Shown here one piece after another: positions 1 through 8,801 of a stretch of 64,000 nucleotides of DNA. Positions within the stretch are counted from its first letter, which is position 1, and each line of letters begins with the position of its first letter. The notes under the pieces are model-generated. The model was given only the letters and a program-made list of their open reading frames with translations. It was not told the DNA's origin and ran no database searches. The DNA is from Paucidesulfovibrio sp036541255 (GTDB lineage: Bacteria; Desulfobacterota; Desulfovibrionia; Desulfovibrionales; Desulfovibrionaceae), in the NCBI GenBank assembly GCA_036541255.1, contig JAZHDD010000063.1, positions 68,220 through 132,219 of the forward strand, read 5' to 3'. Both the position numbers and the translations under genes were made by a program.

Positions 1-855
1 GTCTTGCCGCTTGTTGCTTCGGAAGCGGACTACGTAGCCATACACAACGCCTACTTCCCGTTTCTCTTTCCGCGACGCGAATGGGGGGAGAAGCAAGTCT
101 ATCAGTCTCTTTGGGCCGCCCCCGAAGCTGTGGGGCGAAGCTTGAGCCAGCTTGAGGCTTTGATAGCCAAGGTGGAGAAACAGCGTGAGATCAACATCGC
201 GGTTACGGAGTGGGGTGCGTTTTACGCGTTTGATGATCCGCATTGGACCGACCATGTCAAGACGTTGGGAACAGCTGTCTATGCCGCACGCATCATGCAG
301 GTCTTTCTCGCCCACCCCAAGGTGAAGCTCGCGAATTATTTCAAGTTTACAGATGACAACCTTATGGGCTGGGTCTCTGGACAAGGTGAGCCCAAGGTCC
401 CATATTATGTAATTCAACTTTTTTCGCGACATTTTGGTACGCGTTTGGTGCAGTCCGGTATCAATGGTCCGACATATGAGTCCACACAAGTCGGTTTTGC
501 TCGTGCCGAATCCCGCGTGCCTGAGTTGACATCGGTTGCGGCCTTGAATGAGGCGGGTGATCGCTTGTATGTGAATATCGTCAGCCGGAGTTGGAACCAG
601 CCGCGCAGCGTACAGATCAATATTCAGAATTTTCCAGGTGTCCGCAGCAAGGCTGTGGCCTGGGTTTTAACAGGCCCGGCGCCGACAGCGCACAATGGCC
701 CTGATTTGCCCGACTGGTGGCCTCTCCCTGCAGAGCCTCCGGGGGGCAAGGAAAACTGGGAGCGTCCTGTCCGCATCGAACGTCAGAAGTGGGATGTCAG
801 CGGGTCCGTGACGTTGCCGCCGCACAGCGTGGTTGTTTTGGAATTTGAAAGATGA
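1..855 (+). CDS. Glycoside hydrolase C-terminal part (GH51/GH39-like), 5' end outside window
   Basis: The reading frame is open from the first base, so the start lies upstream and only about 284 residues are visible. The segment NIAVTEWGAFY resembles the strand carrying the nucleophile Glu of GH51/GH39-type retaining glycosidases. The last 100 residues (ending PPHSVVVLEF) look like the beta-sandwich that closes such enzymes. It overlaps or abuts the polysaccharide export gene, so a role in making or trimming an exopolysaccharide is inferred. The exact GH family and substrate cannot be set from this fragment. Confidence 0.6.
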   Translation, partial: VLPLVASEADYVAIHNAYFPFLFPRREWGEKQVYQSLWAAPEAVGRSLSQLEALIAKVEKQREINIAVTEWGAFYAFDDPHWTDHVKTLGTAVYAARIMQVFLAHPKVKLANYFKFTDDNLMGWVSGQGEPKVPYYVIQLFSRHFGTRLVQSGINGPTYESTQVGFARAESRVPELTSVAALNEAGDRLYVNIVSRSWNQPRSVQINIQNFPGVRSKAVAWVLTGPAPTAHNGPDLPDWWPLPAEPPGGKENWERPVRIERQKWDVSGSVTLPPHSVVVLEFER

Positions 856-902
856 CAAGAGAAAGAAATACAAGCCGTATGAATCGACAGGATGGAGAGG
901 CA

Positions 903-2147
903 ATGCTGAAGATGAGGGGAAAAACCTGGTGTTCAATGGGGAGCTTGCTGCTTGTTGTCCTGCTCATGAGCGCGTGTGCTGGGCACAATGGCTTGACCGT
1001 GTTGCTGGATGGACAGCCGCCACGGCAAATCGATAGTCACGACGACAGCCTTCTGCCGGATGGTCTGGAAAACTATCGGGTGGAGGTCGGGGATCGCCTG
1101 AGTTTCGAAGCAACATTTCAATCAACGCCGGGCGAGCATTTTGTTCTTGATCTCGGTGATGAGATCGCCGTGAGTTTCAACTTCGGTCGCGATGAATACA
1201 AAGTCATGGCCGGTGATACGCTGCGCGTGAACTTTCTCACTGAGCCCGATATGGATTTCGAGGTGATTGTGCGGCCTGACGGTCGCATCACCGTACCTGG
1301 CATCGGCGAACTGGCAGCCTCAGGCAAAACGCCGCGGAGCCTGGCGGCCAGCGTCAGCGCATCGTACAGGCAGTTCAAAGAAGTGCCGCGCTGTACCGTG
1401 ACCCTGGTTCAGCCGGACCCGTTCGCCATCCAGACCATGGCCGGGGAGTTCGTCGTTTTGCCGGACGGTAATGTGTATATCCCTATTTTGGGCAGATTCC
1501 ATGCGGCCGGCCTTTCTCCCGAACGTTTTGCGCAATTGCTGGCCATGACCGCGAGCGAGCATTTTTCTGGCCACATCGAATCGACTGTTGTGCCCAACAA
1601 GGTCACGGGCAAACAGGATGTCATTTTCCGCAAGGAAGTGGAAGTCGGCCCTCTTGGGTCAATTCTTTTACCGCGGATCGGCGAAGTGCCTGCTGCGGGC
1701 CGCGAACTGTCGGATCTTCGTGCGGAAGTGGTAAGTCGGTTGGAGGAACTCTTCAGCCATCCTATCCAGGTCGCGCAATTCTTTATGGAGTCGGCGAACA
1801 GAGTTGTCTATGTCAGTGGCCAGGTGGAACAGCCCGGCAGTTATCCCATTACGAGCGGGTTGACCACGTTGCAAGCCATCATGCAGGCTGGGGGCGTGAC
1901 AGACGAAGGAAGTCTGGGAGAGGTTGTTGTTGTGCATCGTGGGCCTGATTCTGAGTTGATCGTCTATCGTACCAACCTGAATCAGACCGTTGAAAAGGGT
2001 ACATCTATCAACGATCTCAAGTTGACTGCTCAGGATGTTGTCTTTGTGCCCAAGACTGGCATTGCACAGGCCAACCAGTTTATCGACCAATTCATAACGA
2101 AGATGCTGCCTTTCTCGCGCAACGTGAACTACAACTTCGAAGACTAG
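903..2147 (+). CDS. Polysaccharide export outer-membrane lipoprotein (Wza/SLBB type)
   Basis: 414 residues. I chose ATG 903 because GGAGAGG sits just upstream and it gives a normal lipoprotein signal, a hydrophobic run ending LLMSAC with Cys as the lipid site. An in-frame ATG at 852 overlaps the previous stop by 4 bp and is the alternative. The body has a Poly_export domain (about residues 75-180: YKVMAGDTLRVNFL, VRPDGRITVPGIGEL), a second copy of that pattern, and an SLBB domain near the end (VYVSGQVEQPGSYPI). Wza-type proteins form the outer-membrane channel for capsule or exopolysaccharide export. The upstream hydrolase fits an EPS cluster running in from the left. Confidence 0.9.
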   Translation: MLKMRGKTWCSMGSLLLVVLLMSACAGHNGLTVLLDGQPPRQIDSHDDSLLPDGLENYRVEVGDRLSFEATFQSTPGEHFVLDLGDEIAVSFNFGRDEYKVMAGDTLRVNFLTEPDMDFEVIVRPDGRITVPGIGELAASGKTPRSLAASVSASYRQFKEVPRCTVTLVQPDPFAIQTMAGEFVVLPDGNVYIPILGRFHAAGLSPERFAQLLAMTASEHFSGHIESTVVPNKVTGKQDVIFRKEVEVGPLGSILLPRIGEVPAAGRELSDLRAEVVSRLEELFSHPIQVAQFFMESANRVVYVSGQVEQPGSYPITSGLTTLQAIMQAGGVTDEGSLGEVVVVHRGPDSELIVYRTNLNQTVEKGTSINDLKLTAQDVVFVPKTGIAQANQFIDQFITKMLPFSRNVNYNFED

Positions 2148-2224
2148 TCGAGCCCGGAAAACACTCAGCAATTCTTCAGCTTTTGGAAAGAGGATGTCCG
2201 TGCAGTGCATGGGCATTCTTTTGT

Positions 2225-3247
2225 TTATGATTTGAAGAAACGTGAAAGGTATTTGTTTTTGGAAAAAACAAGAGAGGTAAACAATGAGAGGAAGAAAATT
2301 ACGAATGGAAGAACTATGCTGATTTGGAGTGAGTTTGTGTAATCAAAATTTGTGATTTTGAATGCATATAATAATATTTCAAGAAAGAAGACGTGAACGC
2401 AATATATGCCGAGTGAAAATACTCCGAGCCTGTATAGCCCGTTCATGCCGTTGTTGGGATGTTTTAGAAGTAGTTTGATAAGGCCAAGAGAAAATAAAAA
2501 CGTCCAGAAGTAGTAGTTGTATACTTGTATATTTTTGAAAATGTGAAAGTAATAGAATTCAGTCAGGAAAAATATTGTGCCCATCCATAGCAATGTTTTA
2601 TGCCCAATAGTGATTTTTTCTTTATAGAGCATGAACCCCAAGAATAGACAGGGAAAACTGAAAAAGACACCATTTCTCGTGGCAAATTCAGATACTGGTT
2701 CGGAAATTAAGAGGTGCTGGTAGCTCTGAAAAAATATGCCAACTGAAAATAGTACAGATGCTGTTGCTGTTAGGATGCTGTCACCTAGAGGGGAAAGCAG
2801 CATTAAAATGATTAATCCATACAGCAGGGACATCAAAAACCAGAGATGGTCTTTCCCCCCTGAAAAAACAATTTGCCAGAAGCTGTAAGGGAACAAATCC
2901 TTTTTTAGGAGAATTAAGAGTGGCATTTTGTACGTGCAATAGAATAGTGACCAAAATAAGGCGATAAGTGCTATCTTCACGCAATATTTTTTGAAGACGG
3001 CATAATCCTTACAAAGGTTGCTGCTCCGAGCAAAAAAGTACCCTGCAATGATGTAAAAGAAAGGTATTGCAAATCTTGCAGAATAATTTGGTAGTTTTGA
3101 AATTGCAGCAAGTGATATGTTTGATTCAAAAGAAACAAACGGCGATTGATGAATGAATACGACGAATATACTTGCGAGAATGCGCATCGAGTCTATACTT
3201 GTATTGTATCGTCCATGTGTGCTTTTATTTGTTGCTTCGTAGTTCAT
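2225..3247 (-). CDS. Acyltransferase family 3 membrane protein
   Basis: 340 residues with about ten hydrophobic segments. The N-terminal RILASIFVVFIHQSPF, with its conserved Arg and His, is typical of acyltransferase_3 (OafA/WecH-like) O-acyltransferases, which acylate sugars of surface polysaccharides. It runs convergently to the export lipoprotein and fits decoration of the same polysaccharide (inference). The gene is much richer in A+T than its neighbours, which suggests separate acquisition, as is common for glycan-modifying genes. No clear Shine-Dalgarno precedes ATG 3247. Confidence 0.8.
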   Translation of the reverse strand: MNYEATNKSTHGRYNTSIDSMRILASIFVVFIHQSPFVSFESNISLAAISKLPNYSARFAIPFFYIIAGYFFARSSNLCKDYAVFKKYCVKIALIALFWSLFYCTYKMPLLILLKKDLFPYSFWQIVFSGGKDHLWFLMSLLYGLIILMLLSPLGDSILTATASVLFSVGIFFQSYQHLLISEPVSEFATRNGVFFSFPCLFLGFMLYKEKITIGHKTLLWMGTIFFLTEFYYFHIFKNIQVYNYYFWTFLFSLGLIKLLLKHPNNGMNGLYRLGVFSLGIYCVHVFFLEILLYAFKITNFDYTNSLQISIVLPFVIFFLSLFTSLVFSKNKYLSRFFKS

Positions 3248-3586
3248 ATATGTTGTGTTAATGTGTTGTTGTAGCTGGATGTGATGTGTATGTATTTCGT
3301 TTGATAGGCGCTACGATTGTAACATTAATGTTCTTTGTGCTCAAATAGTATTTTGTTGTTCATGTGCCATTTGTTCATTGTCGTGCTGACATGTCAGCAG
3401 TTTTGCAGGAATATCGTCGTGAACATGTCTATAGCGCATCCTCCTGAGCAGGGAGAGCGAAGAGAATGTCGTAGATAGAGATGTTGTCTGGGCGTAGTGA
3501 TTTTTGCTTGCCTGCGAAAAAAGATGTCGCTAAGGTTGGTAATATAATATCTTGTAATAAAATAAAAAAATGTATTTGGATATGAA
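3248..3586. other. AT-rich divergent intergenic region
   Basis: This spacer lies between the divergently transcribed acyltransferase and permease genes. It holds one clear element, a 16-bp perfect palindrome at 3384-3399. The stretch 3540-3585 is very A/T-rich and could hold a promoter for the permease. No coding sequence with a ribosome-binding site was found. Confidence 0.5.
3384..3399. promoter_or_regulatory. 16-bp perfect palindrome, possible operator
   Basis: TGCTGACATGTCAGCA reads the same on both strands. It lies about 137 bp from the acyltransferase start and 188 bp from the permease start. The symmetry fits a dimeric regulator, but no regulator gene is adjacent and no second copy was noticed. 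Confidence 0.35.
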
Positions 3587-5299
3587 ATGCTGAGTGACAA
3601 AATCCGATTTGAAGTGGGTGAAGATCCACCGCCGCTGTTGTGTTTGGCTCTTGCGCTTACCCATGTTCTGGTTATTTTTGACGGTATTATCTTTATACCC
3701 AATATCTTGGGAAAAACTGTCGCAATCCCGCCCGACACCTTACGCTTTGTCACCTTTGGTACAATCATTATCGCTGCTGTCTTCACATTCCTTCAAAGTC
3801 GACGCAGGTGCGGGATAGGAGCGGGGTTTATTCTCTTCACCGGCTCTTATAGCGCATTTTTGATTTGTTCCATGGATGCAGTCAAGATGGGCGGATTTGC
3901 AACGCTGGCCACTATGTCTTTGCTCACTGTTCCACTTGTTTTCATCTATACCTATTTTTTACGTTTTTTTCGTCATGTCATTACGCCTGCGGTGGGTGGA
4001 TGCGTTGTATTGCTTATCGCAATATCTCTTGTGCCCATCGGCCTTGATCTTTGGTCTGGCGGTGGAAACGCCTCGCCTGATATTATGTTTGCAAGACTTG
4101 CAATAGGTACAGTTACTATAGTCATTCTGACATTCTTCATGCTCTTTGGCAATGTCACGCTCAAGTTGTGGAGTCCGATAATTGCTCTTTTTTGTGGATA
4201 CATTATATCATATTTTACAGGTCAATTGCATTTTGAACATGCGTTGCATGCGTCATGGATCGGTTTACCGCCATTTGAATGGCCGGGGCTGGAAGTGCAT
4301 ATCACTGGAATGCACATCCCACTGTTGTTTGCATTCGGTATGGCCATGATGGCGAGCATGATTGAAAACACAGGAAACATCATGTTGGTTCAACAAATTT
4401 CAACACGCGATTTTCGTCGTGTATCTTATGATCAAGTTCAGGGTGGATTGTATTGCGATGGTTTGAGCAAAGTGGCCGGCGGCTTGATGGGAACCGCTGT
4501 GCCTTCGATTTATTGCGATAATTTACCATTGATAGAGATTACCGGGGTGGCCTCCCGCCGGACAGGTATGTGGGGGGCGGCCATACTCTTGTTGCTTGCT
4601 TTCATGCCTAAAGTGAGTGGTTTTGTGTTGGATATGCCCGGTCCCGTACTTGGCGGTTTTTTGATTGTTATCGCCGCGCTGCTTTTTCATGCCGGATTCG
4701 GGCTTATCACGATGAACAAGTTGAGCAATCAACACGGTATTATTGTCGGGCTTTCTTTGGCGGTCGGTCTTGTGGCTGAAAGTGGAACATATTTTCCCGG
4801 CGTCGTACCTGCGTCCTTGGCGCCAATGCTTCAGAACAGCGTTGCTGTCGGCGGATTTACGGCTTTTTCCCTCAGCGCCCTGGCGTATATCATGCCGCGC
4901 AAGGCGTTGCAGGGGACGTTCAAGGCCAAGCAACATGAGTTGCGCAGGGTGCAGGAGTTGTTGGAGTCCGGGCGGGAAAAGCTTCAGTTGGATGACAAGA
5001 CATTCAATGCGTTGTCATTGTGTTGCGAGGAAGTCTTTGTCTACATGATCGGTGATGGGGAAGAAGAGGAAGAGCGTTTCATGACATTCCGCATAGCACG
5101 CACTGAAGATGGCTATCATACGGAAGTCGTTTGTGGCCATCAAATGGATGATATCAATAACTTCGCCGTTCCGGAAAGCTTCTTCAGTGCGAAGCCAGAG
5201 GAATTGAAGCAGCTCGGCATGATGCTTTTTGCCGAATATGCTCGCGATGTCAGGCATCTCGACATATCCGGTTATTCCTACATTTCGTTTTTGGTGTGA
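3587..5299 (+). CDS. NCS2-family permease fused to degenerate anti-sigma/HATPase-like domain
   Basis: 570 residues. Residues 1-430 form a multi-span transporter of the nucleobase:cation symporter-2 (xanthine/uracil permease) type, with repeated Gly/Pro-rich helices (FAFGMAMMASMIENTGNIM; MPGPVLGGFLIVIAALLFHAG). Family members import purines, pyrimidines or ascorbate with H+ or Na+. After a charged linker (about 435-460), residues 460-570 contain LSLCCEEVFVYMIGDG, which matches the N-box region of RsbW/SpoIIAB-type ATPases. The expected Asn is replaced and no glycine-rich ATP lid is seen. The soluble tail may be a regulatory domain that does not bind ATP. The ligand cannot be told from sequence. 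Confidence 0.75.
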   Translation: MLSDKIRFEVGEDPPPLLCLALALTHVLVIFDGIIFIPNILGKTVAIPPDTLRFVTFGTIIIAAVFTFLQSRRRCGIGAGFILFTGSYSAFLICSMDAVKMGGFATLATMSLLTVPLVFIYTYFLRFFRHVITPAVGGCVVLLIAISLVPIGLDLWSGGGNASPDIMFARLAIGTVTIVILTFFMLFGNVTLKLWSPIIALFCGYIISYFTGQLHFEHALHASWIGLPPFEWPGLEVHITGMHIPLLFAFGMAMMASMIENTGNIMLVQQISTRDFRRVSYDQVQGGLYCDGLSKVAGGLMGTAVPSIYCDNLPLIEITGVASRRTGMWGAAILLLLAFMPKVSGFVLDMPGPVLGGFLIVIAALLFHAGFGLITMNKLSNQHGIIVGLSLAVGLVAESGTYFPGVVPASLAPMLQNSVAVGGFTAFSLSALAYIMPRKALQGTFKAKQHELRRVQELLESGREKLQLDDKTFNALSLCCEEVFVYMIGDGEEEEERFMTFRIARTEDGYHTEVVCGHQMDDINNFAVPESFFSAKPEELKQLGMMLFAEYARDVRHLDISGYSYISFLV

Positions 5300-5370
5300 G
5301 ACGTTCCGGCAGGCGGCTTCGGAAGCGGTGTCTTTCTAAAAGTCAAAGTCGACAGCCTATTTTCCCTGGT

Positions 5371-5420
5371 CATGCCACACGGGCGTAAGTGTCGTTTGCC
5401 CGTGTGGCATGTGCCGTTTT
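5371..5420. terminator. Bidirectional terminator between permease and tonB
   Basis: A 14-bp perfect stem (CATGCCACACGGGC at 5371-5384 with its complement at 5398-5411) and a 13-base loop lie between the convergent permease and heme operon. A short T run follows on the plus strand. Position and symmetry suit termination of both units. Confidence 0.7.
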
Positions 5421-5472
5421 GATGAACGGACTACCATGGCGTACTGTAGAAAGAAGTATTCCGGTGTCGGAA

Positions 5473-6204
5473 TCAACGCAGTTCATAGCGGATGGGCACT
5501 TCGATGTGCAGGGATTTGGGAAGACTGGCTTCGCAGAGCCGTTCCCCCAAGAGAGCCTCCAACGTCTTGCGCGCACCGGCGGTCAGGTTTCGGTCAGTGT
5601 CTGTGCTGAGAATCTCGTATCCAACCACCTGCCCATCCTTTGCAATGCGCACCAGAACGGAAACTACTCCGGTGGTGCCGGCCTTGCGTGCGGCAAAAGG
5701 ATATTTTTTTTCTTCTTCAATACGCTGAACCAGTTTGGCCGCGATCATTGATTCCTGCTCCGGGGTCGGGGCGGGAGCAACTTGCGGTGGGGCCTGTGAC
5801 GCGGTTGATGACGCTTCTCCAGGTGTCCTTTGTGGCTCTGTATCGGCCTGCATCGGCTGGGGAGGTGTGGTCGGTTGTGTTTTCACAGCCTCCTGTGGCG
5901 CGGGATTTTCTTCCCGAATGGGTGCAGGAGTCGGCGCTGGGCGGCGTGGTGCAACGGGCCGTGGGGTCGCCTTTTTTAAGGGCTGGGAAGGGGTGTGCTC
6001 AGGCGCGGACACAGGTTTAGCGACAAGCAAAGGCCGGGCAGGGATCACGTGCATTGTCAGGACGCTGGGCTGCGCCTTGAGGCAGACCGTAGCAGCCTCA
6101 TGACGGCAACCCGAAAAGAAGAACAGCGAGGCGAGAAGGCCGTGCAGGACCAGGGTGACGGCGAGACCTGCGCCCCGGCTGTGTGTTTCATGGCTGGCGG
6201 GCAT
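5473..6204 (-). CDS. tonB: TonB energy-transducing protein
   Basis: 243 residues from ATG 6204, which has AGAAGG upstream; an in-frame ATG at 6234 lacks a good site. It has an N-terminal membrane anchor (LAVTLVLHGLLASLFFFSG), a long Pro/Ala/Thr-rich periplasmic spacer, and a C-terminal TonB domain (YPFAARKAGTTGVVSVLVRI ... VPIRYEL). It carries proton-motive energy from ExbB/ExbD to the TonB-dependent receptor encoded in the same operon. It is the last gene of the heme locus and overlaps exbD by about 17 bp. Confidence 0.93.
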   Translation of the reverse strand: MPASHETHSRGAGLAVTLVLHGLLASLFFFSGCRHEAATVCLKAQPSVLTMHVIPARPLLVAKPVSAPEHTPSQPLKKATPRPVAPRRPAPTPAPIREENPAPQEAVKTQPTTPPQPMQADTEPQRTPGEASSTASQAPPQVAPAPTPEQESMIAAKLVQRIEEEKKYPFAARKAGTTGVVSVLVRIAKDGQVVGYEILSTDTDRNLTAGARKTLEALLGERLCEASLPKSLHIEVPIRYELR

Positions 6205-6595
6205 CGACCTTCTCTGTGGTAATGTTGAAATCATTTCTGTTTTGCAGCCTGGCTTGATCCAGTACGCCCATGAAGGCTTGAAATGGCGCGCCGCGGTCCA
6301 CCATGAAGGTCAGGGGCCTTTCCGGATGTCGGGACAGGATTTTCGGCAAATCTTCGGGGGTCGCGGCGGTGCCGTCCACATGGATATCGCCGTGTGCATC
6401 AATGGTGACGATCGTTTGTGTATTTTTCTGGACCGGCCCGGACGACGCTGCGGAAGGCAACAACACGTTGACTGCCGGCTTCATGAACGTGGTGGCCATG
6501 ATGAAGAAAATCAGCAGCAGGAACACCACGTCGATGATGGGGGTGAGGTCCAGACTGTCTCCCATCCGTGACTCGAACGCGAATTCGTCCGTCAT
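6188..6595 (-). CDS. exbD: ExbD/TolR-type biopolymer transport protein
   Basis: 135 residues. Start ATG 6595 overlaps the exbB stop (ATGA), which fits translational coupling. A single membrane helix carries the family's protonatable Asp (LTPIIDVVFLLLIFFIM), followed by a periplasmic domain with ITIDAHGDIHVDG-like strands. It forms the proton-driven motor with ExbB that powers TonB. An upstream in-frame extension to 6673 overlaps exbB coding and is unlikely. Confidence 0.92.
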   Translation of the reverse strand: MTDEFAFESRMGDSLDLTPIIDVVFLLLIFFIMATTFMKPAVNVLLPSAASSGPVQKNTQTIVTIDAHGDIHVDGTAATPEDLPKILSRHPERPLTFMVDRGAPFQAFMGVLDQARLQNRNDFNITTEKVDARQP

Positions 6596-7260
6596 GATGC
6601 GGCTCCCTCGGCCTTGGCTGCGAGCAGGTTCGGACGCTTCAGCAGTTGGCGCGAGCCTTCTCCCAGAGGGCAAGTCGTTTTGAACAGTTCCAGAGCTCTA
6701 TAACTGTGCTCAATGGCCTCGATGTGGAATCCCTTCATCTTAAGACTCAGCAGATAATAGAAAACCAACGTCGGTACGGCCACGGAAATGCCCAGGATCG
6801 TGGTCAGGAGTGCTTCCCAGATGCCGGAGGCGAGCAGGGCCGAGTCCGGGGAGGCGCTCTCGGCTACGACCTGGAAGACGCGCACCATGCCGAGCATGGT
6901 TCCCAGCAAGCCCAGGAGCGGCGAGATTACGGAGATCAGGCGCAGTAGCGTGACTCCCCTGTTCACCCGTTCGAAATTGCGATGGAACAGATAGGCCACT
7001 TCGGCCCGAATATCGTCGGAGTGGGCGGAATGGGTTTTGACGATGCTGGAGATGATGTCGATGAGCGGATTTGACACTTCACCGCAAAGTTGTTCCCTGT
7101 ATCGGCCGGTGCCGTTTTCAATGCGCTGGAATTTGCGTCGGAAATCCCGGTGCACCAAAGAAAGAAAGAAGGTGTTCTTCACCGAGAGATAGAGGCTGAC
7201 CGAGGAAAGGGCGATGAGCACCATTCCTGTGGGGCCAAGAAGCGAATACAGGTTGCTCAT
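6592..7260 (-). CDS. exbB: ExbB/MotA/TolQ-type proton channel protein
   Basis: 222 residues with one N-terminal helix and two later helices around LISVISPLLGLLGTMLGMVRVF and ALLTTILGISVAVPTLVFYY, the conserved MotA/TolQ/ExbB core. It forms the pentameric channel of the TonB motor. The start overlaps the stop of the upstream hutZ-like gene by 4 bp and its stop overlaps exbD by 4 bp, so three genes are translationally coupled. Confidence 0.93.
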   Translation of the reverse strand: MSNLYSLLGPTGMVLIALSSVSLYLSVKNTFFLSLVHRDFRRKFQRIENGTGRYREQLCGEVSNPLIDIISSIVKTHSAHSDDIRAEVAYLFHRNFERVNRGVTLLRLISVISPLLGLLGTMLGMVRVFQVVAESASPDSALLASGIWEALLTTILGISVAVPTLVFYYLLSLKMKGFHIEAIEHSYRALELFKTTCPLGEGSRQLLKRPNLLAAKAEGAAS

Positions 7261-7745
7261 CCGGTTTCTCCCATGCGCGGCAATGCTTTAACGGCCTCGG
7301 GAAAGGTGCGTCCACGGCCCCAGGCTCCGCTGCAGCGGCCCGTCATGGTTTCCACCCGGATGCGGAACAGCGGGGAGCGGTCCTCCTTGTCCAGGACCTC
7401 CGAAGCCTTGGAATAATCCTGCCCCATGACTAGGCCCAAAAGCCTCCACCCTTCCTTGCGTACGTTCGCGTCGCGGACAAAGGTTCCCCTGCCGCGGCAG
7501 GACACGCCGCCCCACAAACGCAGGTCAGGCGATGCGTCCGTGAATTTCACCAGAACCATGTCCCCTCGGGCCATGCAGCGATACACGCCGCCGCGCGGAT
7601 TGATCATGAAGCAAATATCCTCGTCCATGAAGAATGGCGTCGCCTCAATGGCGTAAGGGGAACCGTCCAGGCCCGTAGCGCAGATCGTGGCCCACTTGGA
7701 TTCATGTATCAGCTGCGTCATTTCTGCCTGCGTCATCTTTCGCAT
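7257..7745 (-). CDS. Pyridoxamine-phosphate-oxidase-fold protein, HutZ-like
   Basis: 162 residues from ATG 7745, preceded by AGGAGG. Split-barrel flavin/heme-binding fold: an N-terminal helix (MTQLIHESKWATICATGLDGSPYAIEATPFFMDED) and a GRG-containing strand. HutZ/HugZ proteins in the hutWXZ clusters of Vibrio and Plesiomonas bind heme and act in its use. This is the shorter PNPOx type, so FMN-dependent reductase activity on a heme breakdown product is also possible. Its position between the flavodoxin and exbB supports a heme role. Confidence 0.72.
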   Translation of the reverse strand: MRKMTQAEMTQLIHESKWATICATGLDGSPYAIEATPFFMDEDICFMINPRGGVYRCMARGDMVLVKFTDASPDLRLWGGVSCRGRGTFVRDANVRKEGWRLLGLVMGQDYSKASEVLDKEDRSPLFRIRVETMTGRCSGAWGRGRTFPEAVKALPRMGETG

Positions 7746-8254
7746 GGTGCCTCCTGCAGGGTAATGCTGTTGCGAATTTCTCTGAAAAAACCGCGTGCCC
7801 GAGCCAAGTCGCGCGAATCAGGATGCTTTTCAGCTTCGGCGATGTTGGCACGGCGCTCCGGAGTCATGGGGTGGTGCGGCGATGCGGCCATGGTTTTGAG
7901 CAGGGCGGGATCGATGCGGCCCTGGCAGAGAAATGAGCCCAGGATGTCGTTTCCTTCCAGCATTTCCATGACGGAGCGCCGTACGTCGTTGGCGTGCTCG
8001 GATTCGGGGTTGGCGCCCAAGGTGCCGAAAGCTGCCACTCGCATTCCTTTCAGGTTGCGCATGTAGTCCTTGGCTTTCTGGTCGGGCATGCCTCTGTCCA
8101 CCCAATATCCGATCACGACGGCATCGTATGTGTCCGGTTCCGGGGACTGTTCAACGGGATGCAATTCCGCCTCGCCCGGCAAGGCGGCCAAAGCCTGTTC
8201 CGCCACCAGCCGGGTATTGCCTGTACGGCTGGAATAGATCACCAGCAAGCGCAT
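7733..8254 (-). CDS. Flavodoxin-family protein (HmuF-like electron donor candidate)
   Basis: 173 residues. The N-terminus VIYSSRTGNTRLVAEQ is the flavodoxin phosphate-binding loop (T/S-x-T-G-N-T), followed by DAVVIGYWVDRGMPD and RVAAFGTLGANPES as the isoalloxazine-contacting loops. ATG 8254 overlaps the hutX stop by 1 bp. Flavodoxins in heme clusters (HmuF of Fusobacterium, from memory) supply electrons to the radical SAM heme-opening enzyme. HutW is encoded in this operon, so the same role is inferred. Confidence 0.8.
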   Translation of the reverse strand: MRLLVIYSSRTGNTRLVAEQALAALPGEAELHPVEQSPEPDTYDAVVIGYWVDRGMPDQKAKDYMRNLKGMRVAAFGTLGANPESEHANDVRRSVMEMLEGNDILGSFLCQGRIDPALLKTMAASPHHPMTPERRANIAEAEKHPDSRDLARARGFFREIRNSITLQEAPCER

Positions 8255-8778
8255 CAGGCGGCCCTCCCTGTGGCATATCTTTCGCGCAGGGCGAGAAAGT
8301 CCGTACGCACGCTTTCCAGGATTTGCCGTTTGGCATCCCTGCCAAGGTAGACGGAGAACATGGCGTTTCCGTCAATGTCGAAGAACTGTACGGAATGGCT
8401 TTCCATGGTGAAGAACGGTTTGGAGACCAGCCAGATGCTGCCGACGCGGTCCGCGAAGAGATGGCCACGCAGCGCGGAATCCTTGTCGTTCAGGTTGAAG
8501 AAACCATGACCGAAGTTGCCCTGCGGCAGCTTGCCCACGACCTCGACCACGGCACCGGCATTGCGGCAGATGAAGGTGACCTTGTCCCATTTCGTCATGG
8601 TGTTCCATAGCGTTTCGAAGTCCGAGGCAGGAGCTTCGGTTCGCATCTCGTCGGGAAGGCACCTGACCACTTCTGCTTCGCTGACGCCGAATTCCTCGGC
8701 CAAGTTCATGGTATGTTCACTGGGATTCTTTATTATTCTGGCCTGGATCTCGGTTTTCAAGAGCGTGTTGTCATGCAT
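8254..8778 (-). CDS. hutX: Cytosolic heme carrier HutX
   Basis: 174 residues from ATG 8778, which has AGGAGA upstream; a longer frame to 8841 overlaps the ABC gene. It matches the HutX/HuvX family: a short HTH-like N-terminus (MNLAEEFGVSEAEVVRCLP) and the conserved HGFFNLNDKDSALRGHLFADRV and SHSVQFFDIDGNAMFSVYLGRD segments. HutX receives heme in the cytoplasm and delivers it to HutZ-type proteins. It lies between the importer ATPase and the flavodoxin. Confidence 0.9.
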   Translation of the reverse strand: MHDNTLLKTEIQARIIKNPSEHTMNLAEEFGVSEAEVVRCLPDEMRTEAPASDFETLWNTMTKWDKVTFICRNAGAVVEVVGKLPQGNFGHGFFNLNDKDSALRGHLFADRVGSIWLVSKPFFTMESHSVQFFDIDGNAMFSVYLGRDAKRQILESVRTDFLALRERYATGRAA

Positions 8779-8801
8779 GTCTCTTCTCCTTGTCTGGTCG
8801 T

